A stretch of 64,000 nt of DNA. Source: Nitrosomonas aestuarii (lineage in GTDB: Bacteria > Pseudomonadota > Gammaproteobacteria > Burkholderiales > Nitrosomonadaceae). The translations under genes and the position numbers were made by a program. Positions 1 to 11,461 of this stretch are shown here, in pieces. How positions within the stretch are numbered: position 1 is the first letter of the stretch; each line of letters begins with the position of its first letter. The stretch is from assembly GCF_003046585.1 (NCBI RefSeq), contig NZ_QAAE01000015.1:1-64000 (forward strand), read 5' to 3'. Below the pieces are notes generated by a model. The model did not search any database, was not told where the DNA came from, and saw only the letters and a list, made by a program, of their open reading frames with translations.

Positions 1-140
1 TAGCTTTTTGACTCTCCCCCAAATTTTGATGTCAGTATTGTAGTAATTGCCGCCGTCAGCGTGGTCTTACCATGATCCACATGCCCAATTGTACCCACAT
101 TCACATGCGGCTTTAAACGCTCAAACTTGCTTTTTGCCAT
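1..140 (-). CDS. tuf: Elongation factor Tu, N-terminal fragment (cut by window edge)
   Basis: EF-Tu is the GTPase that delivers aminoacyl-tRNA to the ribosome. The first 46 codons are visible on the minus strand, starting [20 protein letters not shown] and running through the P-loop GHVDHGKTT; the rest lies beyond the left edge. It follows fusA with a 27-nt gap carrying a GGGAAAGG ribosome-binding site, the standard end of the str operon (rpsL-rpsG-fusA-tuf). Identification is secure from the P-loop context and the neighbours. Confidence 0.95.
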   Translation of the reverse strand, partial: MAKSKFERLKPHVNVGTIGHVDHGKTTLTAAITTILTSKFGGESKS

Positions 141-167
141 GACCTTTCCCTTATACTCTCACTAATT

Positions 168-2258
168 TCATTTCTTATTAATTACCGCTTCAGCTACATT
201 TTTTGGCGCTTCGGCATAATGCTTAAACTCCATTGAATATGTAGCCCTACCCTGAGTCGCCGAACGCAATGCTGTAGAATAACCAAACATTTCAGCCAAC
301 GGAACTTCGGCACGAATTAATTTTAAGCCCGGCGTATCTTCCATTCCCTGTATCATTCCACGCCGCGATGACAAATCACCCACAACATTTCCCATAAATT
401 CTTCCGGTGACTCCACTTCAACTGCCATCATTGGCTCGAGCAGCACCGGACTGGCTTTTCTCATCCCATCTTTAAACGCAATTGATGCAGCCATTTTAAA
501 AGCATTTTCATTTGAATCGACATCGTGATACGAACCATCAAAAAGCGTCACTTTTACATCGACAACAGGAAAACCTGCCAATATACCATTTGGGAGAGTA
601 TCAAGCAATCCTTTTTCTACCGCCGGAATGTACTCCCTTGGCACTACCCCCCCCTTGATTTCATCAACAAACTCAAAGCCCTTGCCTGTTTCGTTGGGCT
701 CCATTTTTAACCACACATGACCGTATTGCCCACGACCACCCGATTGCTTAACAAACTTACCTTCGATTTCCACCTGTTTCTTAATTGCCTCTCTATAAGC
801 AACCTGCGGCGCTCCGACATTTGCCTCAACACCAAATTCCCGCTTCATGCGATCAACGATGATCTCCAAATGGAGCTCTCCCATTCCAGAGATAATTGTT
901 TGACCAGATTCTTCATCTGTTCTGACTCTAAATGAGGGATCCTCCTGCGCCAATCTATTTAGGGCAATACCCATTTTTTCTTGATCCAATTTCGTTTTTG
1001 GCTCAACCGCCACATGTATAACCGGATCAGGGAAATCCATTTTTTCCAGGGTTATTATTGCACTCGGATCACACAGCGTGTCGCCAGTTGTTACGTCTTT
1101 AAGCCCCACAGCCGCGGCAATATCACCAGCACGCACTTCCTTTATCTCGTCACGCTGATTAGCATGCATTTGCAATATACGACCTATTCTTTCTTTACGA
1201 GCTTTGATTGGGTTATAAACAGTATCGCCGGAATTAACCACCCCCGAATACACTCTAAAAAATATTAGCTGCCCCACATACGGATCAGTTGCCACTTTAA
1301 AAGCCAGTGCTGAAAAGGGTTCTTTATCATCTGATTTTCTTTTATCGGCATCCCCATTTTCCTTCTCTCCCTGAATAGCCACAACATCTACCGGGGAAGG
1401 CATATAATCAAGGACAGCATCAAGCATTGCCTGAACACCTTTATTTTTGAAAGCAGTACCACACAACATGGGCACAATTTCATTGTTGATTGTTCTTAGT
1501 CGCAACCCTTTTTTTATATCTGAAACATCCAACTCTCCATTTTCCAGATATTTATTCATCAAATCTTCGTCTGCTTCGGCTGCAGTCTCAATCATTTTCT
1601 CCTGCCACGTCTGCGCATCTTCTTTTAAATTATCAGGTATTTCACGCTCTTCAAATTTAAGCCCTCTGGTCTCATCATCCCAATAAATAGCTTTCATTTT
1701 TACGAGATCAACCACACCCTCAAACTTATCTTCCGCGCCAATAGGCAGCTGTATCGGCACTGGCACTGCCTTTAATCGTGTTTTGATTTGCTCATATACA
1801 CGCATGAAATCCGCACCAGATCTATCCATCTTGTTTACGAAAGCCAACCTAGGCACTTGATATTTATTGGCCTGCCGCCAAACAGTTTCTGTTTGCGGCT
1901 GAACCCCTCCTACAGCACAAAACACCGTGCAAGCTCCATCAAGCACACGTAACGACCTTTCCACTTCAATCGTAAAATCTACGTGACCGGGGGTATCAAT
2001 AATATTAATGCGATGCTCGGGAGAATTACCATCCATACCCTGCCAAAAACAAGTAGTAGCAGCTGAAGTAATAGTAATACCTCTTTCCTGCTCTTGCTCC
2101 ATCCAATCCATGGTCGCCGCGCCGTCATGTACTTCGCCAATTTTATGAGACACGCCAGTATAAAAAAGAACACGCTCAGTAGTTGTTGTCTTACCGGCGT
2201 CAATATGCGCCATAATGCCTATATTTCTATAGCGTTCGATGGGAGTTTTTCTTGCCAC
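168..2258 (-). CDS. fusA: Elongation factor G
   Basis: The translocation GTPase EF-G (696 aa, normal for the family) moves tRNA-mRNA after peptide-bond formation. The G1 P-loop AHIDAGKTT lies at residues 17-25, G3 is DTPGHVDF and G4 is NKMD; domains II to V follow, ending in the usual C-terminal region. The start is a GTG (protein [12 protein letters not shown]) with an AGGG-type ribosome-binding site upstream. It sits 69 nt after rpsG and just before tuf, so it is co-transcribed in the str operon. No defects are seen. Confidence 0.98.
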   Translation of the reverse strand: MARKTPIERYRNIGIMAHIDAGKTTTTERVLFYTGVSHKIGEVHDGAATMDWMEQEQERGITITSAATTCFWQGMDGNSPEHRINIIDTPGHVDFTIEVERSLRVLDGACTVFCAVGGVQPQTETVWRQANKYQVPRLAFVNKMDRSGADFMRVYEQIKTRLKAVPVPIQLPIGAEDKFEGVVDLVKMKAIYWDDETRGLKFEEREIPDNLKEDAQTWQEKMIETAAEADEDLMNKYLENGELDVSDIKKGLRLRTINNEIVPMLCGTAFKNKGVQAMLDAVLDYMPSPVDVVAIQGEKENGDADKRKSDDKEPFSALAFKVATDPYVGQLIFFRVYSGVVNSGDTVYNPIKARKERIGRILQMHANQRDEIKEVRAGDIAAAVGLKDVTTGDTLCDPSAIITLEKMDFPDPVIHVAVEPKTKLDQEKMGIALNRLAQEDPSFRVRTDEESGQTIISGMGELHLEIIVDRMKREFGVEANVGAPQVAYREAIKKQVEIEGKFVKQSGGRGQYGHVWLKMEPNETGKGFEFVDEIKGGVVPREYIPAVEKGLLDTLPNGILAGFPVVDVKVTLFDGSYHDVDSNENAFKMAASIAFKDGMRKASPVLLEPMMAVEVESPEEFMGNVVGDLSSRRGMIQGMEDTPGLKLIRAEVPLAEMFGYSTALRSATQGRATYSMEFKHYAEAPKNVAEAVINKK

Positions 2259-2327
2259 GGTACAAATGCCCTAACTTATATAATTGTTTACTTACTATTT
2301 GAATGAATGAGTCAAAAAATCGATACA

Positions 2328-2798
2328 CTAAAACCTAAAATGCGAGAAAGCCTTATTTGACTCCGCCATTCTATGTACTTCTTCTTTTTTCTTGACTGCC
2401 CCACCTCGATTTTCGGCCGCCTCGGCCAATTCTCCTGCCAGACGCATATCCATTGATTTTTCACTTCTTTTTCTTGCCGCATCACGCAACCATCGCATTG
2501 CCAATGCATTCCGTCGAACAGAGCGAACCTCAACAGGAACTTGATAATTTGCGCCACCTACCCGTCGACTTTTCACCTCTACCAACGGACGCACATTTGT
2601 CAACGCCTGCGTGAAAATCTCCATTGGATCACCACCAGTTTTCTTTTCAATATACCCCAACGCTCCGTATATAATCCTCTCAGCGACAGATTTTTTCCCA
2701 CGTGTCATCAACACATTCACAAATTTAGCCAACTCAACATTATGATATTTTGGATCTGGCAGTATTTCACGCTTTGGCACTTCTCTACGTCTTGGCAT
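2328..2798 (-). CDS. rpsG: 30S ribosomal protein S7
   Basis: S7 (156 aa, typical for the bacterial family) nucleates assembly of the 30S head by binding the 3' domain of 16S rRNA. In E. coli it is also the translational repressor of the str operon; that is known of the family and was not tested here. The protein begins [18 protein letters not shown] and contains the conserved [19 protein letters not shown] segment. It follows rpsL by 34 nt and precedes fusA, matching the canonical order. Confidence 0.98.
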   Translation of the reverse strand: MPRRREVPKREILPDPKYHNVELAKFVNVLMTRGKKSVAERIIYGALGYIEKKTGGDPMEIFTQALTNVRPLVEVKSRRVGGANYQVPVEVRSVRRNALAMRWLRDAARKRSEKSMDMRLAGELAEAAENRGGAVKKKEEVHRMAESNKAFSHFRF

Positions 2799-2832
2799 TA
2801 TGCTTCCTTCTTAACTTTTAACCAACTGACCA

Positions 2833-3210
2833 TTAGGCTGTTTTAGGTTTCTTAGAACCATATTTTGAACGCGCCTGCTTGCGATCCTTCACACCAGCAG
2901 TATCAAGGCTTCCCCTCACCGTATGATAACGCACACCTGGAAGATCCTTCACACGACCACCCCGAATGAGTACCACTGAGTGTTCTTGCAGGTTATGCCC
3001 CTCTCCCCCTATATAACTGGAGACTTCATAACCGTTTGTTAACCTTACCCTGGCGACCTTACGCAACGCCGAATTTGGTTTTTTCGGTGTTGTTGTGTAT
3101 ACCCGGGTACAAACACCTCTTTTTTGCGGGCAATCCTCAAGCGCAGGCACACTACTTTTCACTCTTTTTGCCACACGCGGCTTGCGTACTAACTGACTAA
3201 TAGTCGGCAT
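2833..3210 (-). CDS. rpsL: 30S ribosomal protein S12
   Basis: S12 (125 aa) sits at the decoding centre. The start is placed at [12 protein letters not shown], the conserved N terminus; a longer reading from 3243 adds 11 residues that begin inside a hairpin loop and is not credible. The [12 protein letters not shown] segment and the PGVRYH segment are intact, with lysine at the position that usually gives streptomycin sensitivity. In most betaproteobacteria rpsL follows rpoC; here it is first in its operon with its own promoter at 3366-3394. Confidence 0.97.
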   Translation of the reverse strand: MPTISQLVRKPRVAKRVKSSVPALEDCPQKRGVCTRVYTTTPKKPNSALRKVARVRLTNGYEVSSYIGGEGHNLQEHSVVLIRGGRVKDLPGVRYHTVRGSLDTAGVKDRKQARSKYGSKKPKTA

Positions 3211-3223
3211 ATCACTATGTCCT

Positions 3224-3251
3224 AAAAAACTGGGACGGCGCATAGCCGTCC
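3224..3251 (-). terminator. Terminator-like hairpin in the rpsL leader (possible attenuator)
   Basis: On the minus strand GGACGGC, loop TATGC, GCCGTCC forms a perfect 7-bp GC-rich stem, followed by CAG and six T residues. It lies between the putative rpsL promoter (3366-3394) and the rpsL start (3210), so it would sit in the 5' untranslated RNA. It could attenuate str operon transcription. Alternatively it ends transcription arriving from yajQ upstream. Confidence 0.55.
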
Positions 3252-3365
3252 TGACTTATTTGCTGAATTGGTTTTCTCTAACAACCCTACTGCCTACGAA
3301 ATTGAACTTACCGCATCTTCAGACGCTTAAAATAGATACTTTCGACGCGATAGAAAAGAGAGCGG

Positions 3366-3394
3366 ATTCTATGGGGTTTACTTCCTCATGTCAA
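3366..3394 (-). promoter_or_regulatory. Sigma-70 promoter of the str operon
   Basis: Minus strand: -35 TTGACA (3389-3394), 17-bp spacer, -10 TAGAAT (3366-3371). A perfect -35, optimal spacing and a five-of-six -10 make this one of the best sigma-70 matches in the window. The inferred start site is about 150 nt upstream of rpsL, leaving room for the leader hairpin at 3224-3251. Confidence 0.75.
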
Positions 3395-3500
3395 GACAAA
3401 GTTAGCTTACTGCTCTCAACTACCTGTTCAGTTTTACAGTCAACTCTACCGATGTCAGGCACCACCATATCCTTGCATGCGCAGACCACATTCTATGCAA

Positions 3501-3986
3501 TCATTCCCTAAAATTTTGATATTGCAACGGAAAATCTGTTATCGCCGTTTTTATGATCTGAATGGCTTCTTGCAGCACATCTCTTTTCGCCCCAGATATA
3601 CGTACACTGTCGCCTTGAATACTCGATTGCACTTTCAGCTTACTTTCTTTGAGAATTTTAACAATCTTTTTAGCCAACTCGATATGCAATCCCGTTTTCA
3701 CAGTTACTTGTTGTTGCCGCTTGTTGCCACTTATTTTTTCTATTCGTCCCTTTTCCAGACAACGAACATCGATGTTTCTTTTTGTTAATTTGGAGCGCAA
3801 AATATCCAGAACTTGCTCAAGCTTAAATTCATCATCAGCAAACACGGTTAGCTCAAGATCGACCTGCTCGACCCTTGCATCAGTTCCTTTAAAATCAAAT
3901 CTTGCACTGACTTCTTTATTCGTTTGATCGACTGCGTTTTTAACCTCGTGTCCATCAACTTCAGAAACAACATCAAATGACGGCAT
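3501..3986 (-). CDS. YajQ family nucleotide-binding protein
   Basis: This is a UPF0234/YajQ protein of 161 aa, the usual length. It begins [20 protein letters not shown] and contains the family signature of repeated DFKGTDA and [14 protein letters not shown] segments. Family members bind nucleotides; some bind cyclic di-GMP (XC_3703 in Xanthomonas), which is family knowledge and not shown here. It follows argG by 51 nt on the same strand and is probably the last gene of the argD-argF-argG transcript. Confidence 0.93.
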   Translation of the reverse strand: MPSFDVVSEVDGHEVKNAVDQTNKEVSARFDFKGTDARVEQVDLELTVFADDEFKLEQVLDILRSKLTKRNIDVRCLEKGRIEKISGNKRQQQVTVKTGLHIELAKKIVKILKESKLKVQSSIQGDSVRISGAKRDVLQEAIQIIKTAITDFPLQYQNFRE

Positions 3987-4037
3987 TCACTTCACCTCTC
4001 GATCTAACCAATGGAAAATAACAAATAGGCGCAAGCT

Positions 4038-5252
4038 TTATTTCCTTAACATATTTGCCGCAATACGTAAGCGCAGCGCATTTAACTTGATAAACCCAAG
4101 TGCATCTGCCTGATCATATGTCCCTGCATCATCCTCAAATGTAGCAACTTTTTCATCAAATAGTGAATCTGTTGCAGAATCACGTCCAACCACAATCACA
4201 TTGCCTTTATACAACTTCACTCTGACCCATCCGTTGACAGAATTTTGCGTTGCGTCGATCATGGTTTGCATAACTTTCCGCTCCGGACTCCACCAGTAAC
4301 CATTGTAAATCAAAGCAGCATATCGTGGCATCAGCTCATCTTTTAAATGTGCAACCTCTCGATCCAGAGTTATCGACTCAATTGCGCGGTGTGCGCGTAG
4401 CAATATAGTCCCGCCAGGTGTTTCATAACAACCACGAGACTTCATACCCACATAACGATTCTCCACCAGATCAAGGCGACCAATCCCATGCTTTCCACCC
4501 AGTTGATTAAGCGTGGTTAGAGCTTCAGCAGGTGTCATTCTATTACCATTCAGCGCAACCATATCACCACGTTTAAATTCAATTTCCAGATATTCGGCTT
4601 CATCAGGCGCACGCTCAGGAGACACACTCCAGCGCCACATAGACTCTTCGGGCTCCACAGCCGGATCCTCCAGGCTTCTGCCTTCGTAGGAAATATGTAA
4701 AAGATTGGCATCCATACTATAGGGCGAACCAATTTTTTTCTTCATTTCAACAGGGATATTATGCTGCTCAGCATAGCGCATCAGTTTTTCACGCGAAGTC
4801 AATTCCCATTCACGCCACGGCGCTATAACATGGATACTCGGCTGCAACGCGTAATAACCCAATTCAAAACGCACCTGATCATTACCCTTACCCGTAGCAC
4901 CATGCGAAACGGCATCCGCGCCCGTCTCTTTTGCAATTTCAATTTGTCTTTTCGCAATTAAAGGCCTGGCAATACTGGTGCCAAGCAAATACTCGCCCTC
5001 ATAAATGGCGTTTGCCCTGAACATTGGAAAAACAAAGTCACGAACAAATTCTTCCCTCAAATCATCTATGTAGATTTCCTTGACACCCAGTTGCTGTGCT
5101 TTTGCGCGCGCAGGCTCTACTTCCTCTCCTTGGCCGATATCCGCTGTAAAAGTAACCACCTCACACTGATAGGTATCCTGCAACCACTTGAGAATAACCG
5201 ATGTATCCAGTCCACCCGAAAAGGCTAAAACCACTTTATTTATTTTTCTCAT
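4038..5252 (-). CDS. argG: Argininosuccinate synthase
   Basis: ArgG (404 aa) condenses citrulline with aspartate using ATP to give argininosuccinate, the penultimate step of arginine synthesis. The N-terminal PP-loop [16 protein letters not shown] binds ATP, and the [13 protein letters not shown] and [17 protein letters not shown] segments are typical of the family. The gene lies 46 nt downstream of argF and 51 nt upstream of yajQ on the minus strand, so argD-argF-argG look like one operon. Length and motifs are normal. Confidence 0.97.
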   Translation of the reverse strand: MRKINKVVLAFSGGLDTSVILKWLQDTYQCEVVTFTADIGQGEEVEPARAKAQQLGVKEIYIDDLREEFVRDFVFPMFRANAIYEGEYLLGTSIARPLIAKRQIEIAKETGADAVSHGATGKGNDQVRFELGYYALQPSIHVIAPWREWELTSREKLMRYAEQHNIPVEMKKKIGSPYSMDANLLHISYEGRSLEDPAVEPEESMWRWSVSPERAPDEAEYLEIEFKRGDMVALNGNRMTPAEALTTLNQLGGKHGIGRLDLVENRYVGMKSRGCYETPGGTILLRAHRAIESITLDREVAHLKDELMPRYAALIYNGYWWSPERKVMQTMIDATQNSVNGWVRVKLYKGNVIVVGRDSATDSLFDEKVATFEDDAGTYDQADALGFIKLNALRLRIAANMLRK

Positions 5253-5298
5253 TTTTTATCACTCACAGATTTACAAATACCGGGCTATTCAGTTTTGT

Positions 5299-6228
5299 TC
5301 AAGCTTTCTTTATTTTTCCCAACAACAAGTACTCCATCAACGCTTTCTGGGTATGTAATCGATTCTCCGCTTCATCCCACACCACCGATTGAGGTCCATC
5401 AATGACTTCTGCCGCCACTTCTTCACCCCGATGAGCTGGCAGGCAATGCATAAACAATGCGTTTCTCTTTGCTAACGCCATCATTTCAGTGTCCACACAG
5501 AAATCCGCAAAATCCGTTTTTCTTTTTTCGGTTTCCGCTTCAAATCCCATACTGATCCAGACATCTGTCGTTACTAAATCTGCATTTTTCACCGCCTCAT
5601 GTGGACTGGAAAACATCTCATAATTATTTGTACCCGACAAACCGATCTGTTCCGAAACTATTTCATAGCCGGGCGGCGCCGAAACATGCACTTTAAAGTC
5701 AAAAACTTCTGCAGCTTGCAGCCAAGTATTGCACATATTATTAACGTCACCTATCCAGGCCACTGTTTTACCTGCAATAGCACCTCTATGCTCAATAAAC
5801 GTAAAAATATCTCCCATAATCTGACACGGGTGATATTCATCGGTTAAACCATTGATTACCGGCACACGCGAATTCTCCGCAAAACGTTGCAATATGTCAT
5901 GCTCATAAGTTCGAATCATAATTATATCAACCATTCGCGATATAACACGCGCAGCATCCTCAACGGGTTCCCCACGTCCTAATTGCGTATCTCGAGTAGG
6001 AAGATAAATAGACGTGCCACCTAATTGATTCATACCCGCTTCGAACGACAGACGTGTTCGGGTTGAGCTTTTATCAAAAATCATCGCCAGTGTTCGATCG
6101 ACCAATGGCCAATATTGATGATATTGTTTAAACGTCTGCTTTATCCAACGCGAACGCTCAAACAAATATTCATATTCTTCACGGCAAAAATCATTAAATT
6201 GCAAAAAATGCTTCAATTGCATATACAA
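5299..6228 (-). CDS. argF: Ornithine carbamoyltransferase
   Basis: ArgF (about 309 aa) transfers a carbamoyl group to ornithine to make citrulline. Visible motifs are the carbamoyl-phosphate loop SSTRTRLSFE, the EYHPCQIMGD segment and the ornithine-binding HCLPAHRGEE. The start is uncertain: ATG at 6228 is followed by another at 6222 and a TTG two codons later that would give the more usual N terminus LKHFLQF. It sits between argD and argG with 46-nt gaps on each side. Confidence 0.96.
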   Translation of the reverse strand: MYMQLKHFLQFNDFCREEYEYLFERSRWIKQTFKQYHQYWPLVDRTLAMIFDKSSTRTRLSFEAGMNQLGGTSIYLPTRDTQLGRGEPVEDAARVISRMVDIIMIRTYEHDILQRFAENSRVPVINGLTDEYHPCQIMGDIFTFIEHRGAIAGKTVAWIGDVNNMCNTWLQAAEVFDFKVHVSAPPGYEIVSEQIGLSGTNNYEMFSSPHEAVKNADLVTTDVWISMGFEAETEKRKTDFADFCVDTEMMALAKRNALFMHCLPAHRGEEVAAEVIDGPQSVVWDEAENRLHTQKALMEYLLLGKIKKA

Positions 6229-6274
6229 GTAAACAGAATAAACCAGATAGATTATAAAAAAATGAATAATCTAT

Positions 6275-7435
6275 CTAACTACTGAGGAACTCCTTTATTA
6301 ATTCACTGACAGTATCAACTACTAGCTCGGCTTCATCTTGCTGCATCACAAGCGCAGGCAACAGACGCACCACTTTCTCCGAAGTAACATTAATCAGCAG
6401 TTTCTTTTCCAATGCTTTTTTGACCAATGCAGTGCAAGGAACGGCAAGTTCAATACCTATCATCAGCCCCTGACTTCTTACTTCTATCACATCACTCATG
6501 CCGGCAAGCTGTGCCTCCAATCGTTCATGTATAAAAGCACCCAATGTTCTTGCATGGGCAATCAGGCCCTCCTCTTCAATGACGGCAAGCGTCTCGGCAG
6601 CGGCTGCACAAACCAAAGGATTGCCACCAAATGTTGAAGCGTGATTACCTGGCTGAAAGGTTTTTGAGGCTATACCACTTGCCAAACATGCCCCAATCGG
6701 CACACCGGAACCCAAGCCTTTGGCAAGCGTCATCACATCCGGCATGATTTCGGTATGTTGAAACGCAAACCATTGACCACTACGCCCAATTCCAGACTGA
6801 ACCTCGTCCAGCATTAATAGCCAGTTATATTCATCGCACAGGCTGCGCAATTCCTGCAAATAACGCGCTTGCGGTATATTGACGCCACCTTCTCCTTGAA
6901 AAGGTTCAACTAAAACAGCTACTACACTTTTGTTATTGACAGCAACCTGCCTGACCGCTTCAATATTATTGTAGGGTACGCGCACAAAACCCGATAATAA
7001 CGGTTCGAATCCGGCCTGCACCTTGCGATTACCTGTGGCGGTTAAAGTCGCCATCGTGCGACCATGAAACGAGCGCTCCATGACCACTATGGTTGGCAGT
7101 TCCACCCCATTATTATGTCCGTATAGCCGTGCAAGCTTAATGGCAGCTTCATTAGCTTCTGCGCCCGAATTGCAGAAAAAAACCTTTTCCATACCCGACA
7201 ACCCAGCCAATCGTGACGCCAATTGCTCCTGCTTCTCAATAACATAGACATTGGATGTATGAATGAGCGTTCTGGCTTGCTTGCACAGCGCTTCAGCCAG
7301 GCGTGGATGGCAATGACCCAGTCCGCATACAGCAACCCCAGCCAACGCATCAAGATATCGCTCGCCCTGGTCATCCCACAGCCACACACCCTCACCTTTT
7401 ACGAAAGTAACAGGCAACTGTGCATATGTATTCAT
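6275..7435 (-). CDS. argD: Acetylornithine aminotransferase
   Basis: ArgD (386 aa from the ATG chosen) is a PLP enzyme converting N-acetylglutamate semialdehyde to N-acetylornithine; many also serve as succinyldiaminopimelate aminotransferase. The class III signature LMLDEVQSGIGRSG and the PLP lysine segment LAKGLGSGVP are intact. A GTG start at 7447 would add four residues, but MNTYAQLPVTF is the normal N terminus. It is first in the argD-argF-argG-yajQ group and divergent from gyrA. Confidence 0.95.
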   Translation of the reverse strand: MNTYAQLPVTFVKGEGVWLWDDQGERYLDALAGVAVCGLGHCHPRLAEALCKQARTLIHTSNVYVIEKQEQLASRLAGLSGMEKVFFCNSGAEANEAAIKLARLYGHNNGVELPTIVVMERSFHGRTMATLTATGNRKVQAGFEPLLSGFVRVPYNNIEAVRQVAVNNKSVVAVLVEPFQGEGGVNIPQARYLQELRSLCDEYNWLLMLDEVQSGIGRSGQWFAFQHTEIMPDVMTLAKGLGSGVPIGACLASGIASKTFQPGNHASTFGGNPLVCAAAAETLAVIEEEGLIAHARTLGAFIHERLEAQLAGMSDVIEVRSQGLMIGIELAVPCTALVKKALEKKLLINVTSEKVVRLLPALVMQQDEAELVVDTVSELIKEFLSS

Positions 7436-7748
7436 TACATTTGACACGTTAATTTACGCTCATTGATTGAAATAATTACGAAAAACGGTGCAAGTATCAA
7501 GCAAGATTTCAACAATACTGCAACACGCCATAAATTTTAAAAAAGCGATTATCTTTACTCATATAGCCTGCTTTTTCAAGTTTTTTTTCCATTACAAGCT
7601 TAGAATTCGGTTTTTATGACAAGATAGTTTCAAAGTTACCAGAGAAATGACAGCATCATGGTAAAATGAAAAAATTTGTACTTGCCGGCAATCAAATCGA
7701 TACCTGCATTTATATCATAACCAGCTGTTTCTTAATTAATCATAAAAA
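7436..7748. promoter_or_regulatory. Divergent argD/gyrA intergenic region
   Basis: This 313-bp AT-rich gap must hold the outward promoters for the arginine operon (minus) and the gyrA operon (plus). No consensus sigma-70 pair was found that could be called with confidence, and no convincing ArgR-type palindrome. No coding potential was seen. Confidence 0.45.
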
Positions 7749-10295
7749 ATGAACCAATTTGCCAAGGAAACTCTGCCTATAAGCCTAGAAGAGGAAATGC
7801 GCCGTTCTTATCTGGATTACGCTATGAGTGTAATCGTCGGACGCGCATTACCTGATGTTCGGGACGGTCTTAAGCCAGTTCATCGGCGCGTATTATTTGC
7901 AATGCATGAATTATCCAATGACTGGAATCGCCCCTATAAAAAGTCGGCACGTATCGTGGGTGATGTGATCGGTAAGTATCATCCGCATGGCGACACCGCT
8001 GTTTATGACACCATCGTGCGCATGGCACAGGTTTTTTCCTTACGGTATATGTTGATTGATGGCCAGGGTAATTTTGGTTCTGTTGATGGCGATAATGCAG
8101 CCGCCATGCGTTACACTGAGATTCGCATGTCTCGCATTGCACATGAACTGCTCGTTGACCTGGACAAAGAAACTGTCGATTTTGGACCTAACTATGATGA
8201 GACCGAAAAAGAACCTTTAATACTTCCAACCAAAGTTCCCAATTTGTTGATTAACGGCTCTTCCGGCATTGCTGTTGGCATGGCTACCAATATCCCGCCG
8301 CATAACCTGAATGAAGTTATCGATGCCAGCCTAAAATTACTTAAAAATCCACAAATCAGCATTGATGAACTCATTGACTGCATCCAAGCGCCGGACTTCC
8401 CGACAGCCGGTATCATTTATGGCTTATCCGGCGTTCATGACGGCTATCGCACAGGACGTGGCCGTGTTGTGATGCGTGCACGCACGCACTTTGAAGATAT
8501 GGAAAAAGGTAGCCGCCAGGCCATCATAGTCGATGAATTGCCTTATCAGGTTAACAAGGCTAATTTACTCATCCGTATAGGCGAGCTTGTTCGCGACAAA
8601 AAAATTGAAGGTATCTCGGATTTACGTGATGAATCAGACAAATCCGGAATGCGTGTCGTGATTGAACTTAAACGCGGAGAACTAGCTGAAGTTATCCTTA
8701 ATAATCTATACAAAGAAACACAGATGCAGGATACTTTCGGCATGAATATGGTCGCTCTGCTGGACGGCCAGCCGCGCCTGCTGAATTTAAAACAGATTCT
8801 TGATGCATTCCTACGCCACCGACGTGAGATCGTCACACGTAGAACTGTTTTTGAACTCAAAAAAGCGCGTGACCGTGGCCATATTCTGGAAGGCCTGGCG
8901 GTGTCACTGTCAAACGTAGATGAAGTCATCGCACTCATCAAGGCATCACCGACACCTGCGGTTGCCAAGGAAGGTTTAATGGCGCGGGAATGGCGTTCCG
9001 GTCTGGTCGAAGAAATGCTCGCTCGCGCAGTAACCGATAGTCAGTCATTTCGCCCGGAGGGACTGGCACCTGAATTTGGCCTGCAGGCACAAGGATATCG
9101 CTTATCCGATGCACAAGCACAAGCCATCCTGGAATTGCGCCTGCAACGACTGACCGGTCTGGAACAAGACAAAATTGTCGAAGAATACAAAGACATTATG
9201 GACAAAATTGTAGACTTCCTCGATATTCTTGCCAATTCAGAGCGTATCACCGGCATTATCACCGAAGAGCTTGAAGTTATTAGGCAACAGTTTGGCGATA
9301 AACGTCGCAGCGAAATTGTCATCGATACCCAAGACCTGAGCATGGAAGATTTAATTGCGCCCGCGGACGTGGTGGTCACACTCTCACACAGTGGCTATAT
9401 CAAATCGCAGCTTTTGGATGAATACCGCGCTCAAAAGCGAGGCGGTCGCGGCAAACAGGCTACCAGTACCAAAGAGGATGATTTTATTGACAACCTCTTT
9501 ATCGCCAATACACATGATTATATTCTCTGTTTCTCCAGTCGTGGCCGCGTATACTGGATCAAGGTTTATACCGTACCACAAGGTGGACGTTCCTCTCGCG
9601 GCAAACCAATTGTAAATCTGTTGCAACTGGAAGAAAACGAAAAAATTAATGCCATTTTGCCGGTAAAAATATTTGATGCTAACCAGTTTATTTTCATGGC
9701 TACAGCATCCGGCACCGTCAAGAAAACACCGTTGTCAGAATTCTCCAGACCTCGCAACAATGGCATTATTGCCATAGGATTAAATGAAGATGATTATCTA
9801 ATTGGTGTTGCACTGACCAACGGTCAATATGATGTTATGTTGTTTTCTGATAACGGCAAGGCTATGCGTTTCAGCGAAAACGATGTACGTCCTATGGGTC
9901 GTGGCGCACGTGGTGTACGTGGTATGAAATTGGGCGTCGGCCAAAAAGTTATTTCTATGTTGGTTGCTGAGAATGAGGAGCAAGCCGTACTGACTGTAAC
10001 CGAGAATGGTTATGGCAAGCGTACACCCATCAACGAATATACCCGTCACAGCCGCGGAACACAGGGCATGATTGCCATCAAAACGAGTAAACGTAATGGA
10101 AAAGTAGTCACTGCAAAGCTGGTTCGCCCAGATGATGAAATTATGTTGATCACATCCGGTGGTGTACTGATTCGTACGCGCGTTAATGAAGTACGTGAAA
10201 TGAGTCGCGCCACTCAAGGCGTCACCCTGATTAATCTGGATGCTGGTGAAAAACTAGCCGGACTGGAAAGAGTTATAGAGAGCGCGGATGAGTGA
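7749..10295 (+). CDS. gyrA: DNA gyrase subunit A
   Basis: GyrA (848 aa) is the DNA-breaking subunit of gyrase. The catalytic tyrosine is Y122 in the segment [12 protein letters not shown]. The quinolone-resistance region reads [11 protein letters not shown], with threonine at E. coli position 83 and aspartate at 87. Threonine at 83 is a natural variant in several bacteria and not by itself evidence of selection. The C-terminal beta-pinwheel contains the GyrA box QKRGGRG. It begins a plus-strand run of serine and aromatic biosynthesis genes, an order seen widely in beta- and gammaproteobacteria. Confidence 0.98.
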   Translation: MNQFAKETLPISLEEEMRRSYLDYAMSVIVGRALPDVRDGLKPVHRRVLFAMHELSNDWNRPYKKSARIVGDVIGKYHPHGDTAVYDTIVRMAQVFSLRYMLIDGQGNFGSVDGDNAAAMRYTEIRMSRIAHELLVDLDKETVDFGPNYDETEKEPLILPTKVPNLLINGSSGIAVGMATNIPPHNLNEVIDASLKLLKNPQISIDELIDCIQAPDFPTAGIIYGLSGVHDGYRTGRGRVVMRARTHFEDMEKGSRQAIIVDELPYQVNKANLLIRIGELVRDKKIEGISDLRDESDKSGMRVVIELKRGELAEVILNNLYKETQMQDTFGMNMVALLDGQPRLLNLKQILDAFLRHRREIVTRRTVFELKKARDRGHILEGLAVSLSNVDEVIALIKASPTPAVAKEGLMAREWRSGLVEEMLARAVTDSQSFRPEGLAPEFGLQAQGYRLSDAQAQAILELRLQRLTGLEQDKIVEEYKDIMDKIVDFLDILANSERITGIITEELEVIRQQFGDKRRSEIVIDTQDLSMEDLIAPADVVVTLSHSGYIKSQLLDEYRAQKRGGRGKQATSTKEDDFIDNLFIANTHDYILCFSSRGRVYWIKVYTVPQGGRSSRGKPIVNLLQLEENEKINAILPVKIFDANQFIFMATASGTVKKTPLSEFSRPRNNGIIAIGLNEDDYLIGVALTNGQYDVMLFSDNGKAMRFSENDVRPMGRGARGVRGMKLGVGQKVISMLVAENEEQAVLTVTENGYGKRTPINEYTRHSRGTQGMIAIKTSKRNGKVVTAKLVRPDDEIMLITSGGVLIRTRVNEVREMSRATQGVTLINLDAGEKLAGLERVIESADE

Positions 10296-10369
10296 TCAAA
10301 AACAGCTTTCTGTTTCTTCTAAATCTTCAAATAATCAAAAAAATATCTAGTACCAATTTAATTACTTAA

Positions 10370-11461
10370 ATGAGTCAAATCTATAACTTCAGCGCAGGGC
10401 CCGCAGCGTTACCGAAAGAAGTCTTGCAACAGGCACGCGATGAAATGCTTGACTGGCATGGCAGCGGCATGTCTGTAATGGAGATGAGTCATCGCGGAAA
10501 GGAATTCATGGCCATTATTGAAGACCTTGAGAATGACTTACGTAACCTGGCGGGTATTCCATCAAATTATAAAGTATTGTTTCTACAGGGCGGCGCATCA
10601 AGTCAATTTGCCATGATACCCATGAACTTATTACGCGGCAAAAAAAAAGCGGATTATATCAACACTGGGCAATGGTCAGAGAAGGCCATTAAAGAAGCAA
10701 AAAAATACTGCACCGTCAACATTGCCGCTTCATCAGAAGACGCGAGATTCACTTATGCCCCAACACAAGATCAATGGCGACTTAACGATGATGCGGCCTA
10801 TATCCACTATACATCCAATGAAACCATAGGCGGCGTAGAGTTTAACTGGGCACCGGATTTCCCCATGGACAGCGAAGTTCCATTAGTGGCCGATATGTCA
10901 TCCAACATTTTATCGCGCTCACTGGATGTTTCCCGTTATGGACTCATTTATGCCGGAGCACAAAAAAACCTGGGACCTGCCGGTCTGGTACTTGTCATTA
11001 TCCGAGAAGACCTGGCTGGCTTTCCGCTACCAGGAACACCCACTCTGTTCGACTATATGGTACATATCAAAAATGACTCCATGTATAACACGCCACCCAC
11101 ATACGCCATTTACATTACCGGACTGGTATTAAAATGGTTAAAGCAACAAGGCGGGTTAACTGTCGTCGAACAAAACAATATTCACAAAGCGGCATTATTA
11201 TATGACTTGTTGGATACCAGCGATTTTTATCACTGTCCGGTTGCCAGACAGGATCGATCACGTATGAACATCCCTTTTACCCTTAAGGACCCTGCATTGG
11301 ACGAAGCCTTTCTTAAACAGGCCGAAGCAAACGGCTTGGTTCAATTAAAAGGGCATCGCTCAGTCGGCGGTATGCGCGCATCACTTTACAATGCCATGCC
11401 TGTGGAAGGCGTTGTTCAACTCATTACCTTTATGAAGGAATTTGCCAGCAAACATGCCTGA
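10370..11461 (+). CDS. serC: Phosphoserine aminotransferase
   Basis: SerC (363 aa) is a class V PLP aminotransferase converting 3-phosphohydroxypyruvate and glutamate to phosphoserine, and serving the parallel step in PLP synthesis. The N terminus IYNFSAGPAALP and the PLP lysine segment YAGAQKNLGPAG are diagnostic. It starts 74 nt after gyrA and its last 8 nt overlap the start of the SerA-type gene, so the two successive serine-pathway enzymes are translationally coupled. Confidence 0.97.
   Translation: MSQIYNFSAGPAALPKEVLQQARDEMLDWHGSGMSVMEMSHRGKEFMAIIEDLENDLRNLAGIPSNYKVLFLQGGASSQFAMIPMNLLRGKKKADYINTGQWSEKAIKEAKKYCTVNIAASSEDARFTYAPTQDQWRLNDDAAYIHYTSNETIGGVEFNWAPDFPMDSEVPLVADMSSNILSRSLDVSRYGLIYAGAQKNLGPAGLVLVIIREDLAGFPLPGTPTLFDYMVHIKNDSMYNTPPTYAIYITGLVLKWLKQQGGLTVVEQNNIHKAALLYDLLDTSDFYHCPVARQDRSRMNIPFTLKDPALDEAFLKQAEANGLVQLKGHRSVGGMRASLYNAMPVEGVVQLITFMKEFASKHA

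Noticed and set aside
3211..3243. Longer rpsL starting at 3243
   Set aside because: The 11 extra residues begin inside the leader hairpin loop and are absent from the conserved S12 N terminus.
8038..8052. Quinolone-resistance mutation in gyrA (threonine at position 83)
   Set aside because: Threonine occurs naturally at this position in several bacteria, and position 87 is wild type; resistance cannot be inferred.
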